This document shows positions 17,851-27,068 of a stretch of 64,000 nt of DNA, piece after piece. Origin of the DNA: Clostridium manihotivorum. GTDB taxonomy: Bacteria > Bacillota > Clostridia > Clostridiales > Clostridiaceae. The translations under genes were made by a program, and so were the position numbers. The notes under the pieces were generated by a model. The model did no database searches. It was given only the letters and a program-made list of their open reading frames with translations, and was not told the DNA's origin. Location: the NCBI RefSeq assembly GCF_004015185.1, contig NZ_CP025746.1, forward strand, positions 5,163,776 through 5,227,775, given 5' to 3'. Position 1 is the stretch's first letter, and the number at the start of each line of letters is the position of its first letter.

Positions 17851-18351
17851 CTATCCAACTATAAATAATCGCTCAAGTATCTTATTAATTTTTTCAGGAA
17901 GTACATAGTCATTGTTCTTAAAGTATAACTGAGGAATTGCTTCTCTATAATAGCTAAGCATTACTATTATAAAAGTTTTTAAGCTTATCTGTATGTTGTA
18001 GTTAAGACTTGGTGCAATTGCATTACCATTAGCGCTATAAACTGATAGTATTCCTACAAATCTATTTTCATGATCATCTACACTAGGAAACAGACACCTA
18101 TTTATAGGATCATCAGTAATAACATTATTATCAAAATCTAAAAGCTCCCCATCATTTTCTTTTAAGTGAACAGCCAATCCAATAAGAAAACTTCTTAAAC
18201 TTATTTGTATGTTTGAAGTCGCAAATGGTACTATGGCATTACCATTGGCAATATAGCCACTCAAGAAAGCAAAAACTCTATTTTGGTTATAGTATATGTT
18301 ACTGCATTCATTACTTTTCTGCTCGCTTCTCCTTTTCCCCAACAAACTCAC
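17851..18351 (-). CDS. Orphan protein with an internal tandem duplication
   Basis: A 166-residue protein with no signal peptide and no family that I recognise. Two copies of a unit of about 41 residues are evident: residues 25-65 and 97-137 share LS.Y.ANGNAI.P...NIQISL..F, followed by a hydrophobic helix (LIGLAVHL and IIVMLSYY). The basic N-terminus (GKRRSEQK) precedes the first unit. Start: GTG with weak spacing; a TTG three codons later after AGGGTGA is equally possible. It is flanked by its own hairpin and stands between the Rrf2 gene and the sensor kinase, all leftward. It may be a small structural or spore-associated protein, but nothing in the sequence proves this. Confidence 0.6.
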   Translation of the reverse strand: MSLLGKRRSEQKSNECSNIYYNQNRVFAFLSGYIANGNAIVPFATSNIQISLRSFLIGLAVHLKENDGELLDFDNNVITDDPINRCLFPSVDDHENRFVGILSVYSANGNAIAPSLNYNIQISLKTFIIVMLSYYREAIPQLYFKNNDYVLPEKINKILERLFIVG

Positions 18352-18482
18352 CCTGATTTAATTGATTATAATATTATATTTATTTGAAAGCAAATATGTT
18401 ATTGCTTTATTCAAATTATATCCGCCCTTCACAATATCAATAGCTTACTAGTCGCAAAGCAAATAAAAAATATATTATAAAA

Positions 18483-18523
18483 AATAATAAGCACTCCAAC
18501 TCTTCATTGAAGTGCTTATTATT
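18483..18523. terminator. Terminator of the propeller sensor kinase
   Basis: AATAATAAGCACT pairs with AGTGCTTATTATT around a 15-base loop, with TTATTTTTTATA after it on the minus strand. It lies 18 bases past the kinase stop. Confidence 0.75.
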
Positions 18524-18540
18524 AGAATCGACAAAAGAAT

Positions 18541-21500
18541 TTATATATCTTCTTGTGGATTTACAGGTAAGGTTATTATAAATTCACTACCTTGTTTTAA
18601 TTTACTTTTCACCTCTACAGTACCTTTATGTAAATCAACTAAATGCTTAACCAAAGTAAGACCTATTCCACTGCCCATCTTATTTCTAACGCTCTTACTA
18701 TCAACTTGACCAAAGCGCTGAAATATGATGCGTTGATTTTCTTCAGATATACCTATCCCTGTATCTTTAACAGATATTCTAACAGAGTTTCCCAAATCAT
18801 TTATCAGAACCGTTATCCTACCACCTTTGTCCGTAAATTTAGCTGCATTGGATAGTAGGTTAACTACACATCTCTCTATTTCATTAGGATCACAGAAAAT
18901 TTTCTTTTCTTCAACCTCAGGATCAATTATAAGCTCTATACCATTACTTTCTATATAATCTTTCATTGAAAGTGCGGTATCTTCCACTAGATTAACTATG
19001 TCAACCTCTTCTATTTTTATATTATATTGGCCAGCTTCTATTTTGGAGGAATCTATGATATCATTAATAACCTTTAAAAGCCTATTAGAATTTCTATCAA
19101 TAATATTCATATAATCTTTTAACTTTTCTCTTCCTATCCTCTTTTGATCACCATCATAGTTGTTAATAAGCTGAACTGCAGAAAGTATAACATTTAAAGG
19201 TGTCTTTAGCTCATGTGATAGATTAACAAAATAATTGTTTTTAATCTTTTCATTATCTATTAACTTAGCGTATAACACTTCATTTTCCTTTAGCTTATTA
19301 TTAAGCTCAACAGTTCTTTGCTTGACTAAGTTCTCCAGTATGCTAACATAATTCCATATAAAGTATACAATAACAACAAAAACAAGAAAATAAAGCATAT
19401 AAGCATAACCTGATCTCCATGGCGGTTTACTTACTATAATCTTTACACTTGCAGGTTTACTCCATACTCCGCTGCTATTCTTTCCTTTTACTTTGAATAC
19501 ATAAGTTCCACTATCAATATTAGTATAAGACGCACTATTTCTATTAGATGAGTATACCCAATCCTTGTCCACTCCTTCAAGCATATAAGCATATTCATTT
19601 TTATCAGTATTTTTATAGTCAACCAAAAAGAAATTAAAATTAAAATAATTTTCATTATACTTTAGTTTAATTTCATCTGAAAGCTCTACTTCTTTGTTTA
19701 GAACCTTAAGCCTTTGTATAATAGTTTGAGGAACATACCCTGTTTCCATGATTTCAGAAGGATAAAAACTACTTAATCCATTTATACCTCCAAAAAACAT
19801 TTCTCCAGATTTGCTTTTATAAAAGGAATATTCATTAAACTCATTACCTTGAAGCCCATCTGACTCATCATAGCTTACAAAAGAACTTTTATTTATATCA
19901 AACTTTGATATACCACCATTGGTACTTACCCATGGATTATTATAGTCGTCCAGTAAAACTCCATAAACATAATTATTGACTAAACCATCTTTTTCAGTAT
20001 ATCTTTCAAATTGTTCTTTTGCCTTATTAAACTTGTTCAATCCGTGATTTGTAGCTATCCACAAGTTGCCAAGCTTATCTTCTGATATAGCTTTTATACT
20101 ATTTGAGGTAATAGAACTACTGTCAGTATCTTTACTTTTGTATATCTTAATATTGTTAGATGTTTTTTCAAATCTTATTAGTCCGCCATCTAATCCACAG
20201 CCTATCCAAAGTACTCCATCCGTATCCTCAAAAATGTAAGATATAAAATTATCTGATACTCCACTTTTTTTTAATATATTCTGATAATGGGTAACCTTCC
20301 CTGTAGACTCATCAAAGGAATCCAATCCTTGTCTAGTACAAATCCAAAGTACTCCATCTCTACCTATATAAGTATACTTAACATTTTTGTCTGTTAAAGA
20401 GTTTTCATCTGAGGTCTTTGTATATAGTTTAAATTGATTTGTATTTTTATCAAATTTATAAAGTCCATCAACAGTTGAAATCCATATATTTCCTTGCTTA
20501 TCACCAGTTAAGCTATTTATCTTAGAATTCAATTGACTGCTATAATATTTAACCTCTCCAGTGACTCTATTAATGCTGTTGAGCTTGCCAGAGTTAGTTC
20601 CTACCCAAAGTATATTATCTTCATCTTCATAAATACCGCCAACCATTTCATCACTTAATCCATTGCCTTCAGCTGGATTCTTAGTATAATTTTTAAAGTT
20701 TATATGAGGTTGAAAAGTGCTTATTCCTTTGTTGGTACCAATCCAAATTAGTCCAGATTTATCCTGATATATACTGACCACATCATCATTAACAAGGCTT
20801 GTAGAATCATAATACTTATTTTGAAAATTAGTGAACTTATTTGTTACACTATCATATTTGCTCAATCCACCCTTAGTTCCCACCCACACATTACCAAGGG
20901 AATCTCTAAATAAAGCTTGGATACTATTAGATGGTATTGAGTTCTTATCTTCACTACTCTTATATTCCGTATAAGTTCCTTTGTACTTGTTATATTTTCT
21001 TATACCGCTACTATTTGTACCAACCCATATGTTTCCGCTGCTATCCTCGCAAATTTTTGTAATAAAATTACTATCCTCGTCCTTATCATTAGATTGGTTA
21101 CTAAAATATCGAGTAAATTTCTTATTCTTAGGATTATAACAATTTAGACCATTCTTTGTTCCTATCCATATAACTCCATCCAAATCCTCAAATAAGCAGG
21201 TTATAAAATCATTGCTCAAGCTATTATCATCTGATGGATTGCTATTATATCTATTGAAACTATCGGTATTTTTATCATATAAGTCTAAACCAGCAGTTGT
21301 TCCAACCCACAACTTGCCATCTCTGCTTTTTAGTAATGCCCATACATTGCTATCTGATAAAGACTTAGAATCACTTGAATTACTTGTATACCTCTTGATT
21401 TTCTCTGTGTTAGGCTCCAGTTTATTTAACCCCTTACTAGTTGCAAGCCATATATAGCCATCATCATCTTGTACGATATCATCAACATTGTTAGAAGTTA

Positions 21501-21816
21501 AACTATTACTATCCTCAAGCTCATATTTATAGGTTTTATACTGCTGTCCATCATATCTATTAGCACCATCAGATGTTCCTATCCAAATATAACCCTTTGA
21601 ATCCTGGAATATTACTTGTGCAGATGTTTGAGACAATCCTTTTTCTATTTCTACTCTTTTAAATTTTGTGTTGCTTTCAATGCCTTTAGCCTTAGTACCT
21701 AACATAGATACTACTAATATAAAAACAATTAATTGTATGGTATTTTTTAAAATGCTTTTATTAATATAGACCCCTCCTACAAATGCTGTAAGATTATCCT
21801 CTGCACCTTTTATCAT
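18541..21816 (-). CDS. Two-component sensor histidine kinase with double beta-propeller sensor
   Basis: A membrane kinase of up to 1091 residues. After an N-terminal hydrophobic segment come about 14 repeats of the regulator-propeller type (each near G.IW.GT..GL..Y), enough for two seven-bladed extracellular propellers. A Y_Y_Y domain follows (YAYMLEGVDKDWVY), then a membrane helix near 815-835, HisKA with the phospho-accepting histidine at about 868 (NLSHELKTPLN) and the ATPase (NLLSNAAKF, DTGIGIS, GSGIGLTL). There is no receiver domain and no regulator gene adjacent. The ATG at 21816 has no ribosome-binding site; AGGAGG lies 7 nt before an ATT codon at 21765, which may be the true start. 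Bacteroidetes relatives sense glycans; the ligand here is unknown. Confidence 0.88.
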   Translation of the reverse strand: MIKGAEDNLTAFVGGVYINKSILKNTIQLIVFILVVSMLGTKAKGIESNTKFKRVEIEKGLSQTSAQVIFQDSKGYIWIGTSDGANRYDGQQYKTYKYELEDSNSLTSNNVDDIVQDDDGYIWLATSKGLNKLEPNTEKIKRYTSNSSDSKSLSDSNVWALLKSRDGKLWVGTTAGLDLYDKNTDSFNRYNSNPSDDNSLSNDFITCLFEDLDGVIWIGTKNGLNCYNPKNKKFTRYFSNQSNDKDEDSNFITKICEDSSGNIWVGTNSSGIRKYNKYKGTYTEYKSSEDKNSIPSNSIQALFRDSLGNVWVGTKGGLSKYDSVTNKFTNFQNKYYDSTSLVNDDVVSIYQDKSGLIWIGTNKGISTFQPHINFKNYTKNPAEGNGLSDEMVGGIYEDEDNILWVGTNSGKLNSINRVTGEVKYYSSQLNSKINSLTGDKQGNIWISTVDGLYKFDKNTNQFKLYTKTSDENSLTDKNVKYTYIGRDGVLWICTRQGLDSFDESTGKVTHYQNILKKSGVSDNFISYIFEDTDGVLWIGCGLDGGLIRFEKTSNNIKIYKSKDTDSSSITSNSIKAISEDKLGNLWIATNHGLNKFNKAKEQFERYTEKDGLVNNYVYGVLLDDYNNPWVSTNGGISKFDINKSSFVSYDESDGLQGNEFNEYSFYKSKSGEMFFGGINGLSSFYPSEIMETGYVPQTIIQRLKVLNKEVELSDEIKLKYNENYFNFNFFLVDYKNTDKNEYAYMLEGVDKDWVYSSNRNSASYTNIDSGTYVFKVKGKNSSGVWSKPASVKIIVSKPPWRSGYAYMLYFLVFVVIVYFIWNYVSILENLVKQRTVELNNKLKENEVLYAKLIDNEKIKNNYFVNLSHELKTPLNVILSAVQLINNYDGDQKRIGREKLKDYMNIIDRNSNRLLKVINDIIDSSKIEAGQYNIKIEEVDIVNLVEDTALSMKDYIESNGIELIIDPEVEEKKIFCDPNEIERCVVNLLSNAAKFTDKGGRITVLINDLGNSVRISVKDTGIGISEENQRIIFQRFGQVDSKSVRNKMGSGIGLTLVKHLVDLHKGTVEVKSKLKQGSEFIITLPVNPQEDI

Positions 21817-22013
21817 ATTTCAACATAATTATACATTTATTTTACCTTATTTGTTACTTAAACTGCAAGTATTTATGTATTTTTGTCGTAAATAAAATCA
21901 TATTAAATTTAAAATCAAACTTGTTACTTAATTAAACCGTTTTTATTTTATACAAGTGATAAATATCAACGTTCTACCAAGTAAATTAACACTTTCTATG
22001 TAAAACAGTAAAT

Positions 22014-22043
22014 AAAGAGTGGCTGTTTTAACAACCACTCTTT
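22014..22043 (-). terminator. Terminator of mnmA
   Basis: AAAGAGTGG pairs with CCACTCTTT, with an inner TGTT..AACA helix. It lies 18 bases past the mnmA stop and reads leftwards. Confidence 0.75.
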
Positions 22044-22060
22044 AGCAAAAATATAACTAA

Positions 22061-23176
22061 CTATATTATATTTTTTAGTTGTTCTTCACTTTTGAAGTAT
22101 GTATCTATTATTCCTCCGCCTAAACATACTTCTCCATCATAAAAAACCACAACCTGTCCTGGGGTAATAGCCTTTTGCGGTTCAGCAAATTCTACTACGC
22201 AGGAATTATCTTCCTTCATATGAACTGTTACACTTTGATCTTTTTGTCTGTACCTAAACTTGGCAGTACACTTAAACTTTTCGGACTTTTCTTTATCACT
22301 AATCCAATTTACCTCAGTAGCTACTAACCCATAGGAGTATAACTTTGGATTTTTCTCACCTTGTGCTACATATAATATGTTGTTTATAAGGTCTTTCTCT
22401 GCTACAAACCAAGGCTCTCCTTCTCCACCTATGCCAAGTCCTTTTCTTTGTCCAAGAGTATAATGCATTAACCCAAAATGCTCACCTTTTACTTCTCCGT
22501 CTAAGCTCATTATCTTACCCTTCTTTGCTGGAAGATAATTATCTAAAAACTTATCAAAATTTCGTTCTCCTATAAAGCAAACTCCTGTACTATCCTTTTT
22601 ATTAGCAGTAGAAAGTCCGTACTCTGCAGCTATTTCTCTAACTCTAGACTTATCAAGATGTCCTATAGGAAACATACTTTTTGAAAGCTGAAACTGATTC
22701 AATTCACATAAGAAGTAAGTTTGATCTTTATTAGAATCATTTCCTCTAAGAAGTCTATACTCGCCATCCTTACAATCAACCTGAGCATAATGCCCCATAG
22801 CAATATAATCTGCTCCCACTTTCATTGCAAATTCCAAGAAAGCCTTGAATTTTATTTCTTTATTACACATTACATCCGGGTTAGGAGTTCTTCCTTTTCT
22901 ATACTCTGACAAGAAATATTCAAATACTCTATCCCAGTATTCTTTAACAAAATTCACTGTATAATATGGTATGTCAAGCTTTTGGCATACTCTTCTCACA
23001 TCATCATAGTCATCCACAGATGTACATACTCCGCTTTCATCTTCTTCGTCCCAGTTCTTCATGAAAACACCTATAACTTCATAGCCTTGCTGCTTCAAAA
23101 GTAATGCTGAAACTGAAGAATCTACTCCACCAGACATACCAACTACTACTCTTGTATCCTTAGGATCCTTTATCAT
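22061..23176 (-). CDS. mnmA: tRNA-specific 2-thiouridylase MnmA
   Basis: A cytoplasmic enzyme that puts the 2-thio group on the wobble uridine of Lys, Glu and Gln tRNAs, using ATP and a sulphur relay. The PP-loop GMSGGVDSS lies near residue 12, the first catalytic cysteine in TPNPDVMCN, and the second in GVCFIGER; LGQRKGLGIGG is also typical. The ATG at 23176 gives 371 residues, the usual size. A TTG 22 codons upstream is in frame but forms the -35 box of a consensus promoter (23214-23242), so it cannot be the start. No cysteine desulfurase gene is adjacent. Confidence 0.95.
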   Translation of the reverse strand: MIKDPKDTRVVVGMSGGVDSSVSALLLKQQGYEVIGVFMKNWDEEDESGVCTSVDDYDDVRRVCQKLDIPYYTVNFVKEYWDRVFEYFLSEYRKGRTPNPDVMCNKEIKFKAFLEFAMKVGADYIAMGHYAQVDCKDGEYRLLRGNDSNKDQTYFLCELNQFQLSKSMFPIGHLDKSRVREIAAEYGLSTANKKDSTGVCFIGERNFDKFLDNYLPAKKGKIMSLDGEVKGEHFGLMHYTLGQRKGLGIGGEGEPWFVAEKDLINNILYVAQGEKNPKLYSYGLVATEVNWISDKEKSEKFKCTAKFRYRQKDQSVTVHMKEDNSCVVEFAEPQKAITPGQVVVFYDGEVCLGGGIIDTYFKSEEQLKNII

Positions 23177-23213
23177 TTCTGTGTATCTACCTTTCCTTAA
23201 TGTTTTGTTAAGT

Positions 23214-23242
23214 ATTATAATATACCTACAGTTTGTTTGCAA
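23214..23242 (-). promoter_or_regulatory. Sigma-A promoter of mnmA
   Basis: On the minus strand TTGCAA, 17 bases, TATAAT. Transcription would begin near 23207, about 30 bases ahead of the mnmA ATG at 23176. This fixes the start codon choice. Confidence 0.75.
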
Positions 23243-23315
23243 TGTAAAAAGACGCTATAAATCTTTAAGTTTTATACACATTATTATCAATAACTTTATA
23301 ATTTAATGACAAACG

Positions 23316-23345
23316 AAAAAAGCCGGCATAACTGCTGGCTTTTTT
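23316..23345 (-). terminator. Terminator overlapping the stop of the 28-residue gene
   Basis: AAAAAAGCC pairs with GGCTTTTTT, with an inner GCA/TGC helix, and T runs on both strands. Its first base is the first base of the small gene's stop codon, so translation ends on the hairpin. Confidence 0.8.
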
Positions 23346-23431
23346 CATTTCTTCTTTGAACCTTTTTTTGTATCTTTCTTCTTATCACTGTTTTTAGATG
23401 AACCACTTTTACTCTTTCCCTTATCAGGCAT
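23345..23431 (-). CDS. Lysine- and serine-rich microprotein (28 aa)
   Basis: A 28-codon frame from MPDKGKSKS to KGSKKK, half of it lysine or serine and nearly free of hydrophobic residues. It has an ideal AGGAGG 7 nt before ATG, and an intrinsic terminator immediately after the stop, so it has the full layout of a real gene. No family is recognised. The composition would suit nucleic-acid binding or a spore-core or ribosome-associated peptide, but that is conjecture. Confidence 0.6.
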   Translation of the reverse strand: MPDKGKSKSGSSKNSDKKKDTKKGSKKK

Positions 23432-23533
23432 ATTCTCTCCTCCTGGCAGAAAAGCATTTTTTAATACTTTAATTACTTATCTATATGTAATTAAACTTAA
23501 AATTATTACATCAGAAAACAGCAAAAAAGAAAT

Positions 23534-23839
23534 CTACTTTTTACATTTACTTTCTATTCCTTCATATAAATATCTAAGGTACTCAGTATCTATATTGTTC
23601 TGCTCTAGAGTTTCTATTCTACTTTTAGCTTTACTTAAGCTTTCTCTCGCCTCTTCCCAATCTTTATCTTTTATACAAGAGCTAGCATATTCCAAAAGAT
23701 AGTCAATCTTTAAAACCAATTCTGCATAACTATCCTCTCCACTGTTAATTAACTCAACCAACATAGAATATATCTTAGGAGAAGTCTTATTCTTTGCAGT
23801 ATTTAAAATATCGTTATTTCTTGCATTTATCTTAGCCAA
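23534..23839 (-). CDS. Small helical hypothetical protein
   Basis: A 101-residue soluble protein, almost entirely alpha-helical and rich in charged residues (MAKINARNNDIL, then YAELVLKIDYLLEYA and DWEEARESLSKAKSRIETLE). The second half looks like a TPR-type hairpin or short coiled coil. The start is TTG, with GAGGTGAT 5 nt upstream. It is leftward, upstream of the 28-residue gene and downstream of the antiporter gene. No function can be assigned. Confidence 0.6.
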   Translation of the reverse strand: MAKINARNNDILNTAKNKTSPKIYSMLVELINSGEDSYAELVLKIDYLLEYASSCIKDKDWEEARESLSKAKSRIETLEQNNIDTEYLRYLYEGIESKCKK

Positions 23840-23890
23840 AGTTTATCACCTCATTTTATATTTTTATCTGTGCCACTTAATTTCAAACTC

Positions 23891-23920
23891 TATAGGTATC
23901 CAACTTCAACTATTAATTTA
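23891..23920 (-). repeat. Repeat family B, end fragment
   Basis: TATAGGTATCCAACTTCAACTATTAATTTA matches the end of the reverse-orientation family B copy at 56574-56681. Only one arm remains. Confidence 0.45.
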
Positions 23921-23953
23921 GATAAACTATTGATTTACTTATATATATGTACC

Positions 23954-25003
23954 CTACCCTACTATAAAACATGCAACAGCTAGAATTACATAAACGCTTA
24001 TTAGTTGCAGCCCTTCCAACCAATTTGACTCTCCATCATAAGCTACCTTATTAGCAATTATAGCTGCCAAGACCAAAGAAATCATCTCATATTTATTAAA
24101 TATTAAAGACATCGGTGTAAAGAAAAGACTTAATAGTACTAATACCGGTGTAACAAAAAGTATTATCTGAAGACTAGACCCTATGGCTATTTCAACTGCT
24201 ATATCCATTTTATTCTTTAATGCAGTAACAATAGCAGTTGAGTGCTCAGCAGCATTACCTATTATAGGTAGTATTATAAGTCCCACAAATAACTTACTTA
24301 AGTGCAATTGCTCAGTCATTGGTTCTATGCTGGATACTAAAAGTTCACTTTCAAAAGCTACAAATATGGTTGCTAGCACGAGAACTATTATACTTTTTTT
24401 CATACTCCATTTACCTGTTAGTGCTTCATGCTCTGTTCCAAAAATATCCTTATGTGTAAAGAAAGAAAAATATAGACTGCTTAAATATATTAGCAGCATT
24501 ATAACAGCAATCATTACACTTAAACTCTCGTAATTGATAGGATTGGCATCTTTAATAGAAATATTATCCGTAAAGAAGGCTGGTATCATAACTCCTATTA
24601 TTGCGAAGGTAAGCATGCTTAAGGAAAAGTTAATGCTATTTCTAGAAAACTTTTGAACCTTGTATTTAGTCCCACCTAAAAACATACTGGCTCCTAGTAC
24701 TAACAAAATATTTCCTATTATCGATCCTGCAAGGGATGACTTAACCACCTCAAGAAGTCCAGCTTTTAATGAAAAAAATGCTAGTATAAGCTCTGTAGCA
24801 TTTCCAAAAGTAGCATTCAAGAATCCCCCTAGTCTTGAACCACAATACACTGAAAGCTCTTCTGTAGCTTCTCCCATAAGTCCAGCTAAAGGAACTATAG
24901 CTAGAGCAGTAAAAATAAAGGACAATATCGGGCTTAAGTGAAAAACATCTTTAGATAAAAATGAAATTGGTATAAAAATAAGTAAATAGTATAACTTTTT
25001 CAT
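23954..25003 (-). CDS. Calcium/proton antiporter (Cax family)
   Basis: A 349-residue integral membrane protein with about eleven membrane segments. The two repeated alpha motifs that form the ion path are visible: GNATELILAFFSLK near residue 65 and GNAAEHSTAIVTALK near 250; an acidic loop (THKDIFGTEHEALTG) lies between the halves. The family exchanges cytoplasmic Ca2+ for H+ across the cell membrane. GGGGGA precedes the ATG. It is transcribed alone; no calcium-sensing leader is recognised in the 360 bases upstream. Confidence 0.93.
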   Translation of the reverse strand: MKKLYYLLIFIPISFLSKDVFHLSPILSFIFTALAIVPLAGLMGEATEELSVYCGSRLGGFLNATFGNATELILAFFSLKAGLLEVVKSSLAGSIIGNILLVLGASMFLGGTKYKVQKFSRNSINFSLSMLTFAIIGVMIPAFFTDNISIKDANPINYESLSVMIAVIMLLIYLSSLYFSFFTHKDIFGTEHEALTGKWSMKKSIIVLVLATIFVAFESELLVSSIEPMTEQLHLSKLFVGLIILPIIGNAAEHSTAIVTALKNKMDIAVEIAIGSSLQIILFVTPVLVLLSLFFTPMSLIFNKYEMISLVLAAIIANKVAYDGESNWLEGLQLISVYVILAVACFIVG

Positions 25004-25365
25004 AATTCCCCCTATATATGGATAGCATAATATCTACCCTTTGTTCATATTGAACAATTTACCAAATTATTTGTACAATTGCAATACCAAATCTCTGTAT
25101 ATAAACCTGTAACCTTTCTGATAAAAGCATTTTCAAAACTCATCTTGCTCCATAAAGGACAGTTGAAAAATATGAATTTTATCATCAACCGTTATAAAAA
25201 ACCTTATCTTTCATCGATTATTATATGCATTATTCTTCAAATACATTAGAGATAAAATATATAATTTGTTTAAAAGTACTCTTTTAAAGCAATAATATAT
25301 ATAAATTAGAAATGTTAAAATTTTTCTATAAGAGATTTTACAATTTAGAAGAAAGGACCGTTACT
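25004..25365. other. Divergent promoter region, no recognised elements
   Basis: Gap between the leftward Cax gene and the rightward zinc-ribbon gene. It is AT-rich. Individual -10-like words occur, but no convincing pair of promoter boxes, riboswitch or repeat was found. Confidence 0.35.
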
Positions 25366-25677
25366 ATGATTATAGATGGAAACTTAAAATGTGAAAAATG
25401 TGATAGTGAAGATTTTGTTATAAAACGTGAAGCTACTTATGTTTATACTTATGATATAAGTAGTTCCAATTCAGAAAAAGCTATAAGAAGAACTGAAGAG
25501 ACTCCTTTTATGTTTGACAATAGAGAAAAAGTTAGGGAAAAAGACTTTTTACACTGCAAAAACTGTGGTGCAATATATGAATTTTCTGTTGGAGATATAA
25601 GTGATAAGGTGGAGTTTACTATTATTCAAAAAGCTATCCGCTCTGATTATCAGGATAAGCCAGAGTTTCTAGGCTAG
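25366..25677 (+). CDS. Small zinc-ribbon hypothetical protein
   Basis: A 103-residue soluble protein with two CxxC knuckles, CEKC at residues 8-11 and CKNC in LHCKNCGAIYEF near 63-66, spaced as in a zinc ribbon with a long insertion. The insertion is charged (EKAIRRTEETPFMF). The start is the ATG at 25366, with AAGGA 8 nt upstream; the 18 codons before it lack a site. It stands alone and its function is unknown. Confidence 0.7.
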   Translation: MIIDGNLKCEKCDSEDFVIKREATYVYTYDISSSNSEKAIRRTEETPFMFDNREKVREKDFLHCKNCGAIYEFSVGDISDKVEFTIIQKAIRSDYQDKPEFLG

Positions 25678-25798
25678 ATTTTCTATTTTAGAAAATAGGT
25701 AGCGTAAATATTTCATTTACCTACCTATTTATACTAAGTTATAATTTTATTAGGCATTTTAATTATTATGATTGAACAGTAAATTGGAGGGTAAATTT

Positions 25799-26875
25799 AT
25801 GAATGATTATAGAAAAAACTCCCTAGTATACGTAGGAACTTATACCTACGGTGATAGTAAGGGCTTATACTCTTTTGAATTGAATCACGAAACTTGTAAG
25901 ACAAGTAATCTACAGCTTGTAGCAGAGTTAAGTCATCCAACTTATGTTGCAACCTGTAAAGAAAAAAACTTATTATATTCTGTGATAAAACAAGAAGACT
26001 TAGGAGGCACAAGAGCCTTTAAGATAAAAAGCGACCACACTCTTAGTGAAATAAATACAATCTTAGCAGAAGGAAAATCTCCCTGTCACCTTTCCTTTGA
26101 TAAAAACTTTAATTATGTTTTCTCAGGAAACTACCATGAAGCAACTATAACTATAATGAGAATATGCGAGGATGGAAGCTTATCTGAACCTACAGAAGTT
26201 GTAAAACATACAGGAAAAGGATCAGGAATAGTTGCTGATCGTCAGGAAAAACCTCATGTACATTACTGTGCATTAACCCCAGATGAAAAGTTTTTAGCCG
26301 TTGTAGATCTTGGATTAGATGCTACAATCTTCTATCCATTTAACAAACTTAACGGAACATTGGACAAACATAATAAAATTGTTATTCCTTCTGCACCAGG
26401 TTCAGGACCAAGACATTTGATATTTCATAATAGCTTGAATTACTTCTATATCATACATGAACTCAGTGCTGATGTTGAAGCATATGCTTATAATTCAAAA
26501 GATTGCACCATAGAAAAGCTACAAACTATAAATACTCTACCTAAAGATTTTTCAGGTGACAATCTTGGAGCAGCAATAAGAATTTCTCCTAACGGAAAAT
26601 TCCTATATACCTCCAATAGAGGTAGTGATACCATTTCTATCTTTAAGATAGACGAACATACAGGTTTAATCAGTTTTATCCACCATGTTTCAACCTTTGG
26701 TAAGGGCCCAAGAGACTTCTCCTTTGATCCAAGCGGAAAGTTTTTAATTGTTGCAAACCAAAACACTGACTCAGTTATATTCTACGAGGTAAATTGTGAA
26801 ACTGGCTTGCTAACTAAGCTAGAGGAGGAACTAGCCATCTCAAATCCTGTTTGCATCTCAATCTCAAATTTATAA
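25799..26875 (+). CDS. Lactonase-family protein, 6-phosphogluconolactonase-like
   Basis: A 358-residue protein of the seven-bladed beta-propeller lactonase family. Typical segments are YVGTYTYGDSKGLYSF at the N-terminus, SHPTYVA, SPCHLSFD, PHVHYCALTPDEKFLAVVDLG in the centre, GSGPRHLIFH and GPRDFSFDPSGKFL near the end. Relatives hydrolyse 6-phosphogluconolactone in the oxidative pentose phosphate pathway; others act on different lactones, so the substrate is inferred. GGAGG lies 7 nt before the ATG. It is monocistronic, with a strong terminator at 26902-26934. Confidence 0.87.
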   Translation: MNDYRKNSLVYVGTYTYGDSKGLYSFELNHETCKTSNLQLVAELSHPTYVATCKEKNLLYSVIKQEDLGGTRAFKIKSDHTLSEINTILAEGKSPCHLSFDKNFNYVFSGNYHEATITIMRICEDGSLSEPTEVVKHTGKGSGIVADRQEKPHVHYCALTPDEKFLAVVDLGLDATIFYPFNKLNGTLDKHNKIVIPSAPGSGPRHLIFHNSLNYFYIIHELSADVEAYAYNSKDCTIEKLQTINTLPKDFSGDNLGAAIRISPNGKFLYTSNRGSDTISIFKIDEHTGLISFIHHVSTFGKGPRDFSFDPSGKFLIVANQNTDSVIFYEVNCETGLLTKLEEELAISNPVCISISNL

Positions 26876-26901
26876 AACAGCATTAATGCTGTTAAGCTTA
26901 T

Positions 26902-26934
26902 AAAAATTCGCTGAATAAGGTTCAGCGAATTTTT
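26902..26934 (+). terminator. Terminator of the lactonase gene
   Basis: AAAAATTCGCTGAA pairs perfectly with TTCAGCGAATTTTT around a five-base loop. A second small dyad (CAGCATTAATGCTG) precedes it. Confidence 0.85.
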
Positions 26935-27068
26935 ATATACCTATGCATATTATTACTAGCAAAGACTTTTTACAGAGAACATATTGTTACCTTCTATTTT
27001 TCACATTCACCTACATTTAAGACTTCTACTGCTACTTATGAACAACTTAGTATGCAATATAAATTATT

